Part shown: positions 49,592 to 59,150 of the stretch, one piece after another
How positions within the stretch are numbered: the first letter of the stretch is position 1
How the letters are laid out: every line of letters starts with the position of its first letter
DNA from: an uncultured Granulosicoccaceae bacterium
GTDB lineage: Bacteria > Pseudomonadota > Gammaproteobacteria > Granulosicoccales > Granulosicoccaceae
Direction of reading: 5' to 3'
Length of the DNA stretch: 64,000 nucleotides
NCBI GenBank assembly: GCA_938035525.1
Contig: CALHOI010000036.1
Coordinates: 1-64,000 of the forward strand
Translations under genes and position numbers: made by a program
Notes under the pieces: model-generated
The model's database searches: none
The model's input: the letters and a program-made list of their open reading frames with translations, nothing else
Told to the model about the DNA's origin: nothing

Positions 49592-50878
49592 TTGTTCTTG
49601 ATTATTCCTTACTACAACCCCTCACGCCGCAACGTCACCTTCTCTTTGTTTTTGCTGCTCGCGCTGTTGTTGTTGGTGCTCACTGGTTTGGGCGTGTTTC
49701 GAATGTATTTCAGTTTTGACTGGACTGGCGGACAAGACCAGTCGGGTCAGCTGTTCACACTTAAAGTTCGCGGTGGTAACTCCTACAATCTGTTTGAAGC
49801 CGACCCTTTTGGCGCGGTGTTCTGGAGCACTCGTTTAATCACGGTCTTGCTGGCTTTGGCGCTACCATGGTTTCGTTTAATAGGTGGCTCACTGTTGGCG
49901 TTAATGGCAGCAGCGGCGGTTTTTACTTTGCATTTGCAGCAGAGTCCGGCTGTACCAACCATTCCATTGGAATTTGAGTTGCTGATTATTCTGGTGTTGT
50001 ACGTGCTTTACGTACTGCTGCAATACTTTGCTGAAATTCGCGATCGCAAGCGCTTCACCAATTTGCTAAGTCAGTATGTGCCCCCCGAATTAGCCAGTGC
50101 CTACAGTCGTAACCCGAAAAGCATGGGTCTTGATGGTGAGGAACGAGAAATCTCAGTGTTGTTCTGTGACGTTATTGGGTTCGCTGCATTGTCAGAACAA
50201 ATGGAGTCCAGACAAGTGGCGCAGTTTCTAAACGGTTTTTTCTCGCATGTCAGTAAAGTCGTGGTTCGCCATCGTGGCACCATCGACAAGTTTATGGGTG
50301 ACAGTGTCATGGCTATATGGGGCGCGCCGGCACCCACGCGTACACATGCATTTGATGCCTTATCCGCGGCCATGGATATTCAAGCTGAAGTCAACGAGCT
50401 TAATGCGCAATTTGTGAAGCAAGGTTTGCCTGATATTAAATTCGGTATTGGTATTAGTACCGGAATGGCAACCGTGGGTCCGTTGGGTTCTGAGTTTCGG
50501 ATGGACTACACCGTAGTGGGAGACACGGTCAATGTTGCTCAACGACTTGAATCTCAAACACGCAAGTATCAAGTGCCAATTGTTGTGTCGGATAAAACCG
50601 CCGCCGCCTTACCCGATATGTTGTTTCGCGAATTGGACACCGTTGCGGTAAAGGGTCGTCGTAAACCAGTCACGATGTTGCAGCCATTGTGTGAATATAA
50701 CAGTGCCGACGAACAAACCAAGCAGCACTTAACTTTACACCGGCAGGCCATGGAGGCCAGTAAAGCAGGTGACTGGGCCAAAGCTACCACGATGTTCACT
50801 CGTTTGCGCGACGAATGGGGCCCAGCAGACATGTACGATTTGTACCTTAACGGTATAAAACAAGCAGCGTCTTCCTAA
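49592..50878 (+). CDS. Membrane-anchored class III adenylate/guanylate cyclase
   Basis: N-terminal hydrophobic segments; EISVLFCDVIGFAALSEQ, IDKFMGDSVMAIWGAP, RMDYTVVGDTVNVAQRLE; start codon (TTG) uncertain. Confidence 0.9.
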   Translation: MFLIIPYYNPSRRNVTFSLFLLLALLLLVLTGLGVFRMYFSFDWTGGQDQSGQLFTLKVRGGNSYNLFEADPFGAVFWSTRLITVLLALALPWFRLIGGSLLALMAAAAVFTLHLQQSPAVPTIPLEFELLIILVLYVLYVLLQYFAEIRDRKRFTNLLSQYVPPELASAYSRNPKSMGLDGEEREISVLFCDVIGFAALSEQMESRQVAQFLNGFFSHVSKVVVRHRGTIDKFMGDSVMAIWGAPAPTRTHAFDALSAAMDIQAEVNELNAQFVKQGLPDIKFGIGISTGMATVGPLGSEFRMDYTVVGDTVNVAQRLESQTRKYQVPIVVSDKTAAALPDMLFRELDTVAVKGRRKPVTMLQPLCEYNSADEQTKQHLTLHRQAMEASKAGDWAKATTMFTRLRDEWGPADMYDLYLNGIKQAASS

Positions 50879-51663
50879 CGCTGATTTGCGGTTGTTTTTG
50901 TTGTTGACGTTGTTGTTGCTTGGTTTGTCGGGTTTGAACCTTTTGACGATTGCTCATCAGCTTGTTGGTTCACCCACGTTTGTCCGTTGAAGTGTTCCTG
51001 TGGTTGAAAGTCGGTTTTGTATTGCATCTTCTGGCAACCATCAACCCAGTAACCAAGGTACAGATAGGGGAGGGTCATGACGGTGCATAGCTCTATTTGC
51101 TTAAGTATGCAGAATTTACCTAAACCTCGGTCGTTGTAGTCTGGGTCAAAAAACGTATACACAGCCGATAACCCGTCAGTAGTTGCATCAGTAACCGCAA
51201 CGCCAACCAGTTTTTTGTTATCCCTGACTTCAACAAACAATGTTTCGCCCCACGGGTTTAACAAGAAACGCTCGAAATCTTCCGGCTCAGGTTTATCCAT
51301 GCCACCACCAGGGTGGCGGGCGTCGAGGTATCGTTTGTATAAATCAAAATATTCATCATTGAAACGAGCTGGCGCGTAGTCAACGCTTAAATCAATGTTG
51401 GCTTTGAGATTGCGTTTATCGGTCCGGCGTGGCGCGAAAGATTGCGTAAGAATACGTACGGGTACACACGCATTACAGTCGTTGCAACCGGGTCGGTAGA
51501 CATATTCGCCGGAACGACGAAAACCACGTTTTATAAGCTGGTTGTAAACTGCGCGAGGCTGAGGGTGGTGCGGGTCGGCGTAAATGTTGATTGCCTGACG
51601 ATTGTCCAGATAACTGCAGTCGTTGACTGAGCCTTGGTAAAGTTTAATGCGTTGCTGGACCAT
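50875..51663 (-). CDS. bpt: Aspartate/glutamate leucyltransferase (Bpt/Ate family)
   Basis: YRPGCNDCNACVPVRI, YLGYWVDGCQKMQYKTDFQPQE. Confidence 0.92.
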   Translation of the reverse strand: MVQQRIKLYQGSVNDCSYLDNRQAINIYADPHHPQPRAVYNQLIKRGFRRSGEYVYRPGCNDCNACVPVRILTQSFAPRRTDKRNLKANIDLSVDYAPARFNDEYFDLYKRYLDARHPGGGMDKPEPEDFERFLLNPWGETLFVEVRDNKKLVGVAVTDATTDGLSAVYTFFDPDYNDRGLGKFCILKQIELCTVMTLPYLYLGYWVDGCQKMQYKTDFQPQEHFNGQTWVNQQADEQSSKGSNPTNQATTTSTTKTTANQR

Positions 51664-51852
51664 TACAGTAATGGTAGCAGACTGGAACCGCATGCTTCAT
51701 GAACTAGAAAACCATGACTTAATTCACACAATTGTTTTATATTACGACGCAGTTACTGGAAGGCCACTAGTTTTAACAAACGTGTAACTTAGCTACCTAT
51801 ACAATCTTCGCACTCCTAAGAATTGATCGGGTGTTTGTGACCCGTTAGGACT

Positions 51853-52350
51853 ATGCAATTTCGGCAGTACTATGGGCGTAAGTCAATGAATCCACACATT
51901 AACGAATACTTGTCAGCAGCTTTTAGTGCTGTTGCTGAAAAAGCGGTGAAGCAAATCAGCTTTCCAACCGCATTGCGTGCGTTGATCGAGATCGCCATGT
52001 TTGCTGGTGTTTTCGCAGCGGCCGGCTATATCAGCCTGGGTCTGTCATTGAGTGCCATGCTCGCTCCTATGGTGCCGGTTATATTTGTGATTATGGTGGC
52101 GAGCGTTGCCAGTGGCGTTTATCGCCGCGATATCACCAATTCGATCATGAATATTTATGTGCATTCGGCTTACGGTTTCTTGCTTGCCAGTATTGGGTTT
52201 TTGTTAACAATAGGCCTGTTTTTTCCGGCTTTTGTGGATAAAAAGTTTATTTTCTTCTTCCTGTTTTTCTCCTTTTTTGTCAGCAATACGGTTCGCCCGC
52301 TGGTTAGTGGTACCGACTTCATGGACGGCGGCGGTCGCCGTACCAACTAG
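51853..52350 (+). CDS. Hypothetical membrane protein
   Basis: Several hydrophobic segments; start may be ATG at 51886. Confidence 0.6.
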   Translation: MQFRQYYGRKSMNPHINEYLSAAFSAVAEKAVKQISFPTALRALIEIAMFAGVFAAAGYISLGLSLSAMLAPMVPVIFVIMVASVASGVYRRDITNSIMNIYVHSAYGFLLASIGFLLTIGLFFPAFVDKKFIFFFLFFSFFVSNTVRPLVSGTDFMDGGGRRTN

Positions 52351-52449
52351 GCTAACGTCAGAAAAACAAGCAGTATTGCGGGTGGGTATTTATACGTAGT
52401 GATACTACGTAGCTAGATTGACCATTCTCTGTTTAAGCTAGTTTGTTCC

Positions 52450-53886
52450 TCAAGTATCTTTGCGCAGTATCTTTTTTGCGTGCTCTGCCAACGAGTTTCG
52501 TAGTGCGTCTTCATTTGGCATCCAATCAATTTCGCGCATGATGGCATCGAATCCCGATGCACTAAGCCATGGGGCGTCGTCGTTGTATAACTTCTCAATA
52601 ACGTAGCTGCGCCAGTCTTCCTGTTCGCCATCGCTGAGCGTTTGCGGGTAGTTGCGGGCTCGATATCTGAGTAGCAACTGATCAGCTCTTTTGTCATCGA
52701 AGAGGCCGCTAAATTGCGTCAGCTGCGATGGTTCACTTTGACGAATTTTGCTAAAGCGTTGCTTGTCGCCTTGTGAAAAGAACTCACCGGAGTACAAAGA
52801 CCCATCAACATCATCGGACACCTCATCGAATGTACGTGTCATGGCCTGGCGAATCGTTTCGGCAAACTCATCGGTGCATCGTTGTGCCAGTTGCTCGGCG
52901 CGTTTGGTTTGCCGGTCTAAATTAATATTGAGTCTTTCCGCATCTGCGGGTCGCATCGTTTTAAGCGGTACCAGCACTGGGCATTTGTTTATTTGTATGG
53001 TGCGTAAATGCAATCGCGGGTCGTCGCCCAATGCTTCTTGTGTGCTGAACACGGCGGTGGCGATTTGTTCGGCACTTAAATCAAATAGCTGATTTGGGTC
53101 GGTGCGCATGTCAAGCACAATCACACCGTTTTGATTAACAGGGTGACGCGCTATGGGCACCACAATACTGGTGTGCCCGAATTCGGCCGGAATCATGCCA
53201 GAGACATGCACACAGGGTTTACGTTGTTTGTAGTTCAGGATGCTGGCAACACTTTTTTTATCGCGATGATTGAACGCATAGTCGAACAGGCGAGGTTGTT
53301 TCTGTTTGAGTAGTTGCGCCATGCCGATGGTGGCCTCAACATCCGACATGGCGTCATGAGCATGTGTGTGCGCAATGCCGTTAGCTGCCGACAACAGTTC
53401 AAGTCGATTTGTCGGCTTACCGTCTTCGCTGACGGGCCAGTTAATGCCATCTGGTCGCAGTGCGCGCGCCAGGCGCACAATATCGAGTAAATCCCAGCGA
53501 GAGTTTCCGTCCTTCCATTCGTATTCGTAAGGGTCATGAAAATTACGAAACAAGGTGTGTCTTGTAAACTCGTCGTCGAAGCGAATATTGTTGTATCCAA
53601 TTGAACAGGTGCCAGGGAGTCCAAGTTCAGCAACGACTTTGGCAATGAATTCGGGCTCAACTAATCCCTGTGCATCGATCTCATCAGGTTGCATGCCTGT
53701 GACTCGACAAGCGTGTGGGTTTGGCAAGTAGTCGGATGGTGGCTTGCAATAAAGAATAATCGGCTCACCAATGGGCTCCAGATTGAGGTTGGTGCGCAGA
53801 CCGGCAAACTGGGCCGGTTTATCCCAGGCGGCAGACAGACCGAAGGTTTCGTAGTCAAACCAATAAAAGCTTGGCTCATTCACCAC
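52450..53886 (-). CDS. sbcB: Exodeoxyribonuclease I
   Basis: FYWFDYETFGLSAAWDKPAQFAGLRTNLNL, HDAMSDVEATIGMA. Confidence 0.94.
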   Translation of the reverse strand: MVNEPSFYWFDYETFGLSAAWDKPAQFAGLRTNLNLEPIGEPIILYCKPPSDYLPNPHACRVTGMQPDEIDAQGLVEPEFIAKVVAELGLPGTCSIGYNNIRFDDEFTRHTLFRNFHDPYEYEWKDGNSRWDLLDIVRLARALRPDGINWPVSEDGKPTNRLELLSAANGIAHTHAHDAMSDVEATIGMAQLLKQKQPRLFDYAFNHRDKKSVASILNYKQRKPCVHVSGMIPAEFGHTSIVVPIARHPVNQNGVIVLDMRTDPNQLFDLSAEQIATAVFSTQEALGDDPRLHLRTIQINKCPVLVPLKTMRPADAERLNINLDRQTKRAEQLAQRCTDEFAETIRQAMTRTFDEVSDDVDGSLYSGEFFSQGDKQRFSKIRQSEPSQLTQFSGLFDDKRADQLLLRYRARNYPQTLSDGEQEDWRSYVIEKLYNDDAPWLSASGFDAIMREIDWMPNEDALRNSLAEHAKKILRKDT

Positions 53887-53946
53887 TTGCTATTCATCGC
53901 AGTCATGTCGTCCTTTGCTTGTTATCACTTGCATGTCACCGCCGCG

Positions 53947-54474
53947 TTACCATTTTAAGTCGTCAGGGACTTGGTAGTCGGCGTAGTCTTCATCGTCGTC
54001 CGACTGGTTGTCAGAGCTTGGCGTAATAACTACCCACTCTGGGTTAAGCGCCTGAACCTTCTCGCCCGTTTGCGCGGGAACCAAATAGGTTGCGCCGTTT
54101 AGTCGTGTAATAACTAACGAACCATCCACCAGTTTTTCGCGAATGGCATCGCTAACAAACATTTGTTTTATACGCTTACCGACGACGTAGCTGTGTGATG
54201 ATTCGCCGGTAGTGTTGTCTATTTTTTCAGCCTCTATGATTGTTTTAATTTCGGCTTTGATGCGTTTACGTTCAGCTATGGCCTCACGTTTAGCAATGTT
54301 CTCCCGTTCCATTGTGGAGGGCCCAGCTGCATTTTTGCTGCCTGAGTGACCAACAGAGTGTTGGCTTGCCCGCTTGGCTGGTTTTGAATTGTTAGGGAGT
54401 TTTGATTTTTTTCGGGGTGCAGCGGTTTCTTTGAATCCCGCTTTAAGCATTTGTTCGCGTAGTGAATCGGACAT
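53947..54474 (-). CDS. DUF2058-type protein (YaiL-like)
   Basis: MSDSLREQMLKAGF start; VVITP... C-terminal region. Confidence 0.75.
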   Translation of the reverse strand: MSDSLREQMLKAGFKETAAPRKKSKLPNNSKPAKRASQHSVGHSGSKNAAGPSTMERENIAKREAIAERKRIKAEIKTIIEAEKIDNTTGESSHSYVVGKRIKQMFVSDAIREKLVDGSLVITRLNGATYLVPAQTGEKVQALNPEWVVITPSSDNQSDDDEDYADYQVPDDLKW

Positions 54475-54565
54475 GGTGATTGTGGGTAAATTGTTACCGG
54501 GAAAGCTTAGCACACGGCTTCGATTGGATGCCGTTTAAGATGCTGTGCAACCTTTTTTAGCGGTT

Positions 54566-54607
54566 AGTTAAGTGTCTTTAGTTTAGTGTCTTTAGTTAAG
54601 TGTCTTG
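54566..54607. repeat. Three 14-bp tandem units agttaagtgtcttt at the 3' end of the alpha/beta hydrolase gene
   Basis: agttaagtgtcttt agtttagtgtcttt agttaagtgtcttg; includes the stop codon. Confidence 0.9.
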
Positions 54608-55420
54608 GTTTGTTGTTTCACCGACTGCCTGGACGCTGGGTTCTGAAGTCAGAAACTCGTTGCACAATCGAGTGAACACGGCGGGTTTTTCGGCATGGGG
54701 CCAATGGCCGGTGCCGCCGATTTCTTTAAACTGAGGGTGCCTGAAATGAGTGCGGATAGGAAGCTCGTCTTGCGGCCCCAGATAATTGCTGTTGCCGCCC
54801 TTTATAAACAAGGTGGGCGCTGCAATTTTTTTTGTGAACGTTGGCGATTGCTGAATAGCTGGATAGTCGCGAGCCAGAGCATCCAGATCAAATCGCCACC
54901 GATACTCACCTTCCAGATCACGGTACAAGCTTTTTAACAGAAAGCCCCGCACACCGGCGTCATTGATGGATTGTCGCAATCGCTTTTCGGCATCACCTCG
55001 ATTTTGAATAGCATGCAAAGGCAACGCCTTCAGCGCTTCAAATATGGACTCGTGGTGTGGTGGGTAGAACCGGGGTGCAATGTCAACGATGATGAGCTTA
55101 TTAATAGTCAGAGCGTCCGGGTCGCCGGCCATTTGCATAGCGACTTTACCGCCTAGTGAGTGCCCCACAAGGTGACATTGGTCGATACCTTTTTCAGCCA
55201 AGTGGTGTAACACGGCCTTGGCCATCGAATCAAAGGTTAGCTTCTCTAAGGGGCCAGAGTGGCCGTGAGCTGGCAAGTCGAGGCGTATGACTTGAAAATG
55301 CCTTTCTAAATGTAGGGCTATTGATCGAAAATTATCAGCGTCACCAAACAATCCGTGCAGAATCACCAACGGCAAGCCTTGTCCGGACACCTCTTGATGG
55401 ATATAAGGATACGGGTTCAT
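54596..55420 (-). CDS. Alpha/beta hydrolase (YbfF-like esterase)
   Basis: LPLVILHGLFGDADNF, CHLVGHSLGGKVAMQMA, GTGHWPHAEKP; start trimmed to MNPYPY. Confidence 0.88.
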   Translation of the reverse strand: MNPYPYIHQEVSGQGLPLVILHGLFGDADNFRSIALHLERHFQVIRLDLPAHGHSGPLEKLTFDSMAKAVLHHLAEKGIDQCHLVGHSLGGKVAMQMAGDPDALTINKLIIVDIAPRFYPPHHESIFEALKALPLHAIQNRGDAEKRLRQSINDAGVRGFLLKSLYRDLEGEYRWRFDLDALARDYPAIQQSPTFTKKIAAPTLFIKGGNSNYLGPQDELPIRTHFRHPQFKEIGGTGHWPHAEKPAVFTRLCNEFLTSEPSVQAVGETTNQDT

Positions 55421-55492
55421 GATGAGGTTACCATCCAGAGCGTTGTAGTTAGGGTAAAATGCATGTTGCCTCCTATTGAAAAAACCTGAGCC

Positions 55493-57121
55493 GTGTACGC
55501 AGAAGTCAATCAACGCGCTAAAGCGCTAATATCCGATGCAAACAGCGATTTCTTTTCAAGCAGACGTGTTGGTCTGGAGAAAGAGACGTTGCGCATTGAT
55601 GAACACGGCAAGATCGCGCAGTCGGACCATCCCGAGGCATTGGGTGCAGCACTGTGCCACCCGCACGTCACTACAGATTTTTCAGAATCACTGCTGGAGA
55701 TGGTAACACCTCCGTGTCCCAGCGTGAGTCAGGCGCTTGACTACATCGTTGGTATTCACCAGTTTATATTGCCGCGCCTGCAAACGGGTGAGGGCTTGTG
55801 GAACACCAGTATGCCTTGCGTTATTGGCGATGACGATAGCATCCGCATTGGGCAATACGGCCATTCGCACAATGGCACCATGAAGCAGGTGTATCGCCGT
55901 GGCCTGGGCTTACGATACGGACGCCGCATGCAAGCCATCGCCGGCATACATTTTAACTACTCCATGCCCGAAGCCAGTTGGCCAATCTGGCAAGCTTTGC
56001 ATAATGCGCAACCTTGTTCAAAGCATCCTATTTCAACCACCGGATACTTTCATATGACGCGAAACATGATGCGCATTGGGTGGTTGATTCCGTATTTGTT
56101 TGGTGCCTCCCCGGCGATCTGCCAAACTTTTTTACCGTCAGGACAAGACTCAGATTTAGCCACGCTTAACAAACATACCCGTTTCGCTCCACACGGTACA
56201 TCACTGCGAATGGGTGAAATAGGTTATCGCTACAAAGAAGACGCACCCATTGATTTATCGGTTCGACACGATAGCTTTAATAACTATTTGCAAGATATTT
56301 ATGCGCACGTTTCCACTGAACATTTGCCCTATAAACAAGCAGGTGTTAAAGACGAACACGGTCAATATCAGCAGCTCAACACCAATAAATTGCAAATTGA
56401 GAACGAGTACTACAGTAGTGTGCGACCCAAGCAAATACCTGAAAAAGGCGAAATGCCTTTGTTGGCGCTTAAGCGCAGTGGTATTCGTTATCTGGAGCTA
56501 CGATCAGTGGACGTCAACGTGTTTGACCCTGCTGGCATGCACGAGCAACAGCTTGCTATGCTCGAAATGCTTATGATTTTTGCCTGGTTAGCTGATAGCC
56601 CACCGTTGTTGCCAGCCGAAATGGATGTTAACAAGCAAAATATAAATGCAGTGGCACACAAAGGGCGAGAGCCGGGCTTAACTCTGGTGCGAAACAACGA
56701 AGCAATATCACTGGTTGACTGGGGTAAAGAGATACTGGAATCTTTAACACCTATTGCCAGTTGGATGGACGAACTTGCGCTTGTGTCTAAAGAGCCTACT
56801 GCCGGTAGCCTTTACACAGATGCCTTGCAGGCACAGCTGGCAAAACTCGACGATCCCACACTGACACCTTCTGCCAAAGTGATTGATGAACTCGATGAGC
56901 ACGGATCGTTTTTTAGTCTGGTCATGGCCTATTCTTCGGCACAAAAAGATGCACTGTTAAAGCAGGCAAGTGATGAAGCGCTGCAAAATAAGCTGCGACA
57001 GGCTGTTGTGGATTCGATTGCCGCGCAACAATTACTTGAAAAAAACAGCGTAGGAAGTTTTGACGATTTTCTGGCTGATTATTCGTCTCAGCTGGAGCGT
57101 TGGGACAGCATCGCATCATGA
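55493..57121 (+). CDS. gshA: Glutamate-cysteine ligase
   Basis: GLEKETLRIDEHGKIAQSDHPEALG, RYLELRSVDVNVFDP; GTG start. Confidence 0.94.
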   Translation: MYAEVNQRAKALISDANSDFFSSRRVGLEKETLRIDEHGKIAQSDHPEALGAALCHPHVTTDFSESLLEMVTPPCPSVSQALDYIVGIHQFILPRLQTGEGLWNTSMPCVIGDDDSIRIGQYGHSHNGTMKQVYRRGLGLRYGRRMQAIAGIHFNYSMPEASWPIWQALHNAQPCSKHPISTTGYFHMTRNMMRIGWLIPYLFGASPAICQTFLPSGQDSDLATLNKHTRFAPHGTSLRMGEIGYRYKEDAPIDLSVRHDSFNNYLQDIYAHVSTEHLPYKQAGVKDEHGQYQQLNTNKLQIENEYYSSVRPKQIPEKGEMPLLALKRSGIRYLELRSVDVNVFDPAGMHEQQLAMLEMLMIFAWLADSPPLLPAEMDVNKQNINAVAHKGREPGLTLVRNNEAISLVDWGKEILESLTPIASWMDELALVSKEPTAGSLYTDALQAQLAKLDDPTLTPSAKVIDELDEHGSFFSLVMAYSSAQKDALLKQASDEALQNKLRQAVVDSIAAQQLLEKNSVGSFDDFLADYSSQLERWDSIAS

Positions 57122-57128
57122 GACATTT

Positions 57129-57752
57129 ATGACCAACGCATTTCTACAGCAGCTCGAGGCCAAGCAGCAGCAGGTTGGTGCGGTGGTGCTTGCCGGTGGG
57201 CTTGCGCGTAGGATGGGTGGTCAGGACAAGGGGCTTATCGATGTTAACCAGCGTCCAATGGCCGACTGGGTGCTTGAATCTGTCAGGCCGCAAGTTCACG
57301 ATATTGTCATTAACGCCAATCGCAACCAGGGCGCTTATGCACAGCTCGGTTGCGAAGTGATTGCTGATCGGCATGCAGGCCACGTTGGACCTTTGGCTGG
57401 TCTCAGTGCGGCTATGCATTATTTTGGTCGCGACTATGTGTTTATGTGTCCGTGCGACTCGCCTTTTATTGATACTCGTCTTGTTGAGTTATTGGGTGGT
57501 GCGTGTCTTGATCAGCAGGCCGATATAGCGGTAGCGCACGACGGTGACCGGCTGCAGCCAGTTTTTTGCCTTGCGCATGTTCGATGTCTTGCATCACTCG
57601 ATGCCTACCTGGAATCCGGTGAGCGTAAAATAGATAAATGGTATGCCTCCCAAAATCAGATTGATGTGCCCTGCAACTCGGTATTGAATAGCTTTCGCAA
57701 TATCAACACCGAAGAAGAGCGAGCGCAAGCCGAAAGCGAATTGCCGTTATGA
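57129..57752 (+). CDS. mobA: Molybdenum cofactor guanylyltransferase
   Basis: VVLAGGLARRMGGQDKGLIDVNQRPM; start trimmed. Confidence 0.9.
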   Translation: MTNAFLQQLEAKQQQVGAVVLAGGLARRMGGQDKGLIDVNQRPMADWVLESVRPQVHDIVINANRNQGAYAQLGCEVIADRHAGHVGPLAGLSAAMHYFGRDYVFMCPCDSPFIDTRLVELLGGACLDQQADIAVAHDGDRLQPVFCLAHVRCLASLDAYLESGERKIDKWYASQNQIDVPCNSVLNSFRNINTEEERAQAESELPL

Positions 57753-59020
57753 CCATCGAAAAACTACCGTCCTGCGAAGACCCATTCGACAGCTTGTTAC
57801 CGGTAGAAGAAGCGCGAGCGCGACTCTCTGCTGCCTTGTCGGTGGTCTCACAAACGCAAGAGCTAAATCTTAAAGATGCGATTGGTCGGGTGCTGTGTGT
57901 TGACATTGAGTCGCCTGTGAACGTACCGGCGCACGCCAATTCGGCCATGGACGGTTATGCTATTTCAGCTGCGTCCATACCAGATGATGGTGTGTCCGAA
58001 CTACACATTGTTGGTACAGCATGGGCCGGTAAAGTATTCACTGGAAACGTGGAAGCCGGACAAGCTGTGCGGATTTTCACTGGTGCCATCATGCCCAGTG
58101 GTGCCGATACTGTTGTCATTCAGGAACATGTATCGGCAACGGACAAACATGTGACCATAGACAACCAGGTAGAGCCGGGTCGCAACGTGCGCTTGGCTGG
58201 TGAAGACGTCCAGCGCAATCAAATCATTTTAACCAAGGGTACGCAGCTCAATGCGGCAGAAGTTGGTGTGCTTGCCTCACTGGGCATTAATCGCGTCAGT
58301 GTTTACAGTAGGTTGCGTGTCGCGTTTTTTACCACTGGCGACGAACTCCAGGCTCTCGATGAGCATGCAGCCACTAAGCTCGAGCCCGGTATGTTGTTCG
58401 ACAGTAACCGCTATTCATTACACGCTATGTTGAGTCGCCTTGATGTTGATGTTTTAGATTTGGGTATTGTGCGCGACAACGCCGACGATACTCGAGCGGC
58501 TATGCAAAAAGCAGCCGAATCAGCCGATGTGATAGTGACGTCGGGTGGCGTGTCGGCCGGTGATGCCGATTTCGTGACCCAGGTATTTCATGAATTAGGG
58601 CAGGTCAGTTTCTGGAAATTGGCTATGCGCCCTGGGCGTCCTTTGGCGTTTGGTCAAATTGGTGATGCGTCTTTCTTCGGTTTGCCTGGTAACCCAGTGG
58701 CAGTTATGGTGACCTTTTTACAGTTTGTGCAGCCCGCCATCAAACAAATGATGGGTTTGAAAAGCACCAACCCTTACACGATCAACGCAACCTGCACATC
58801 AACGCTGCGAAAATCTGCTGGAAGGGTAGAGTATCAACGTGGTGTGCTTGCCAATGATGAGCAAGGTCAGCTGATCGTCAGATCAACGGGTAAGCAAGGT
58901 GCCGGGCGCATCAGCTCAATGAGCGCTGCCAATTGCCTTATAGTGATTGCTGCAGATAAGTCTGGGGTCAGTCCGGGCGACACCGTTGAGGTACAGCCAT
59001 TTATGGGTTTGTTTGGCTGA
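57749..59020 (+). CDS. moeA: Molybdopterin molybdenumtransferase, second MoeA-family copy
   Basis: HANSAMDGYAIS, FTTGDELQ, VTSGGVSAGDADFV, FGLPGNPVAVMV; overlaps mobA by 4 bp. Confidence 0.92.
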   Translation: MTIEKLPSCEDPFDSLLPVEEARARLSAALSVVSQTQELNLKDAIGRVLCVDIESPVNVPAHANSAMDGYAISAASIPDDGVSELHIVGTAWAGKVFTGNVEAGQAVRIFTGAIMPSGADTVVIQEHVSATDKHVTIDNQVEPGRNVRLAGEDVQRNQIILTKGTQLNAAEVGVLASLGINRVSVYSRLRVAFFTTGDELQALDEHAATKLEPGMLFDSNRYSLHAMLSRLDVDVLDLGIVRDNADDTRAAMQKAAESADVIVTSGGVSAGDADFVTQVFHELGQVSFWKLAMRPGRPLAFGQIGDASFFGLPGNPVAVMVTFLQFVQPAIKQMMGLKSTNPYTINATCTSTLRKSAGRVEYQRGVLANDEQGQLIVRSTGKQGAGRISSMSAANCLIVIAADKSGVSPGDTVEVQPFMGLFG

Positions 59021-59072
59021 ATGTTAATCGGCTGGCTTACCAGCTTAACTGTCTGCTTGCCCAACTAATTGC

Positions 59073-59150
59073 TCACTTGCTTTTTAATTACCTGCTTTTT
59101 AATTACCTGCTTTTCACTCAGCTGCTTTTTACTCACTTGCTAGTGACTCA
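59073..59150 (-). repeat. 15-bp-period array with an in-frame stop in every unit, after the P450 gene
   Basis: Minus-strand stops at 59148, 59133, 59118, 59103, 59088, 59073 (TGA,TGA,TGA,TAA,TAA,TGA), all in the P450 frame. Confidence 0.9.

Noticed and set aside
50878-50935. Threonine/asparagine-rich low-complexity C-terminus of bpt as a functional domain
   Set aside because: Simple GTT/GTTG repeat drift at a gene end; no motif.
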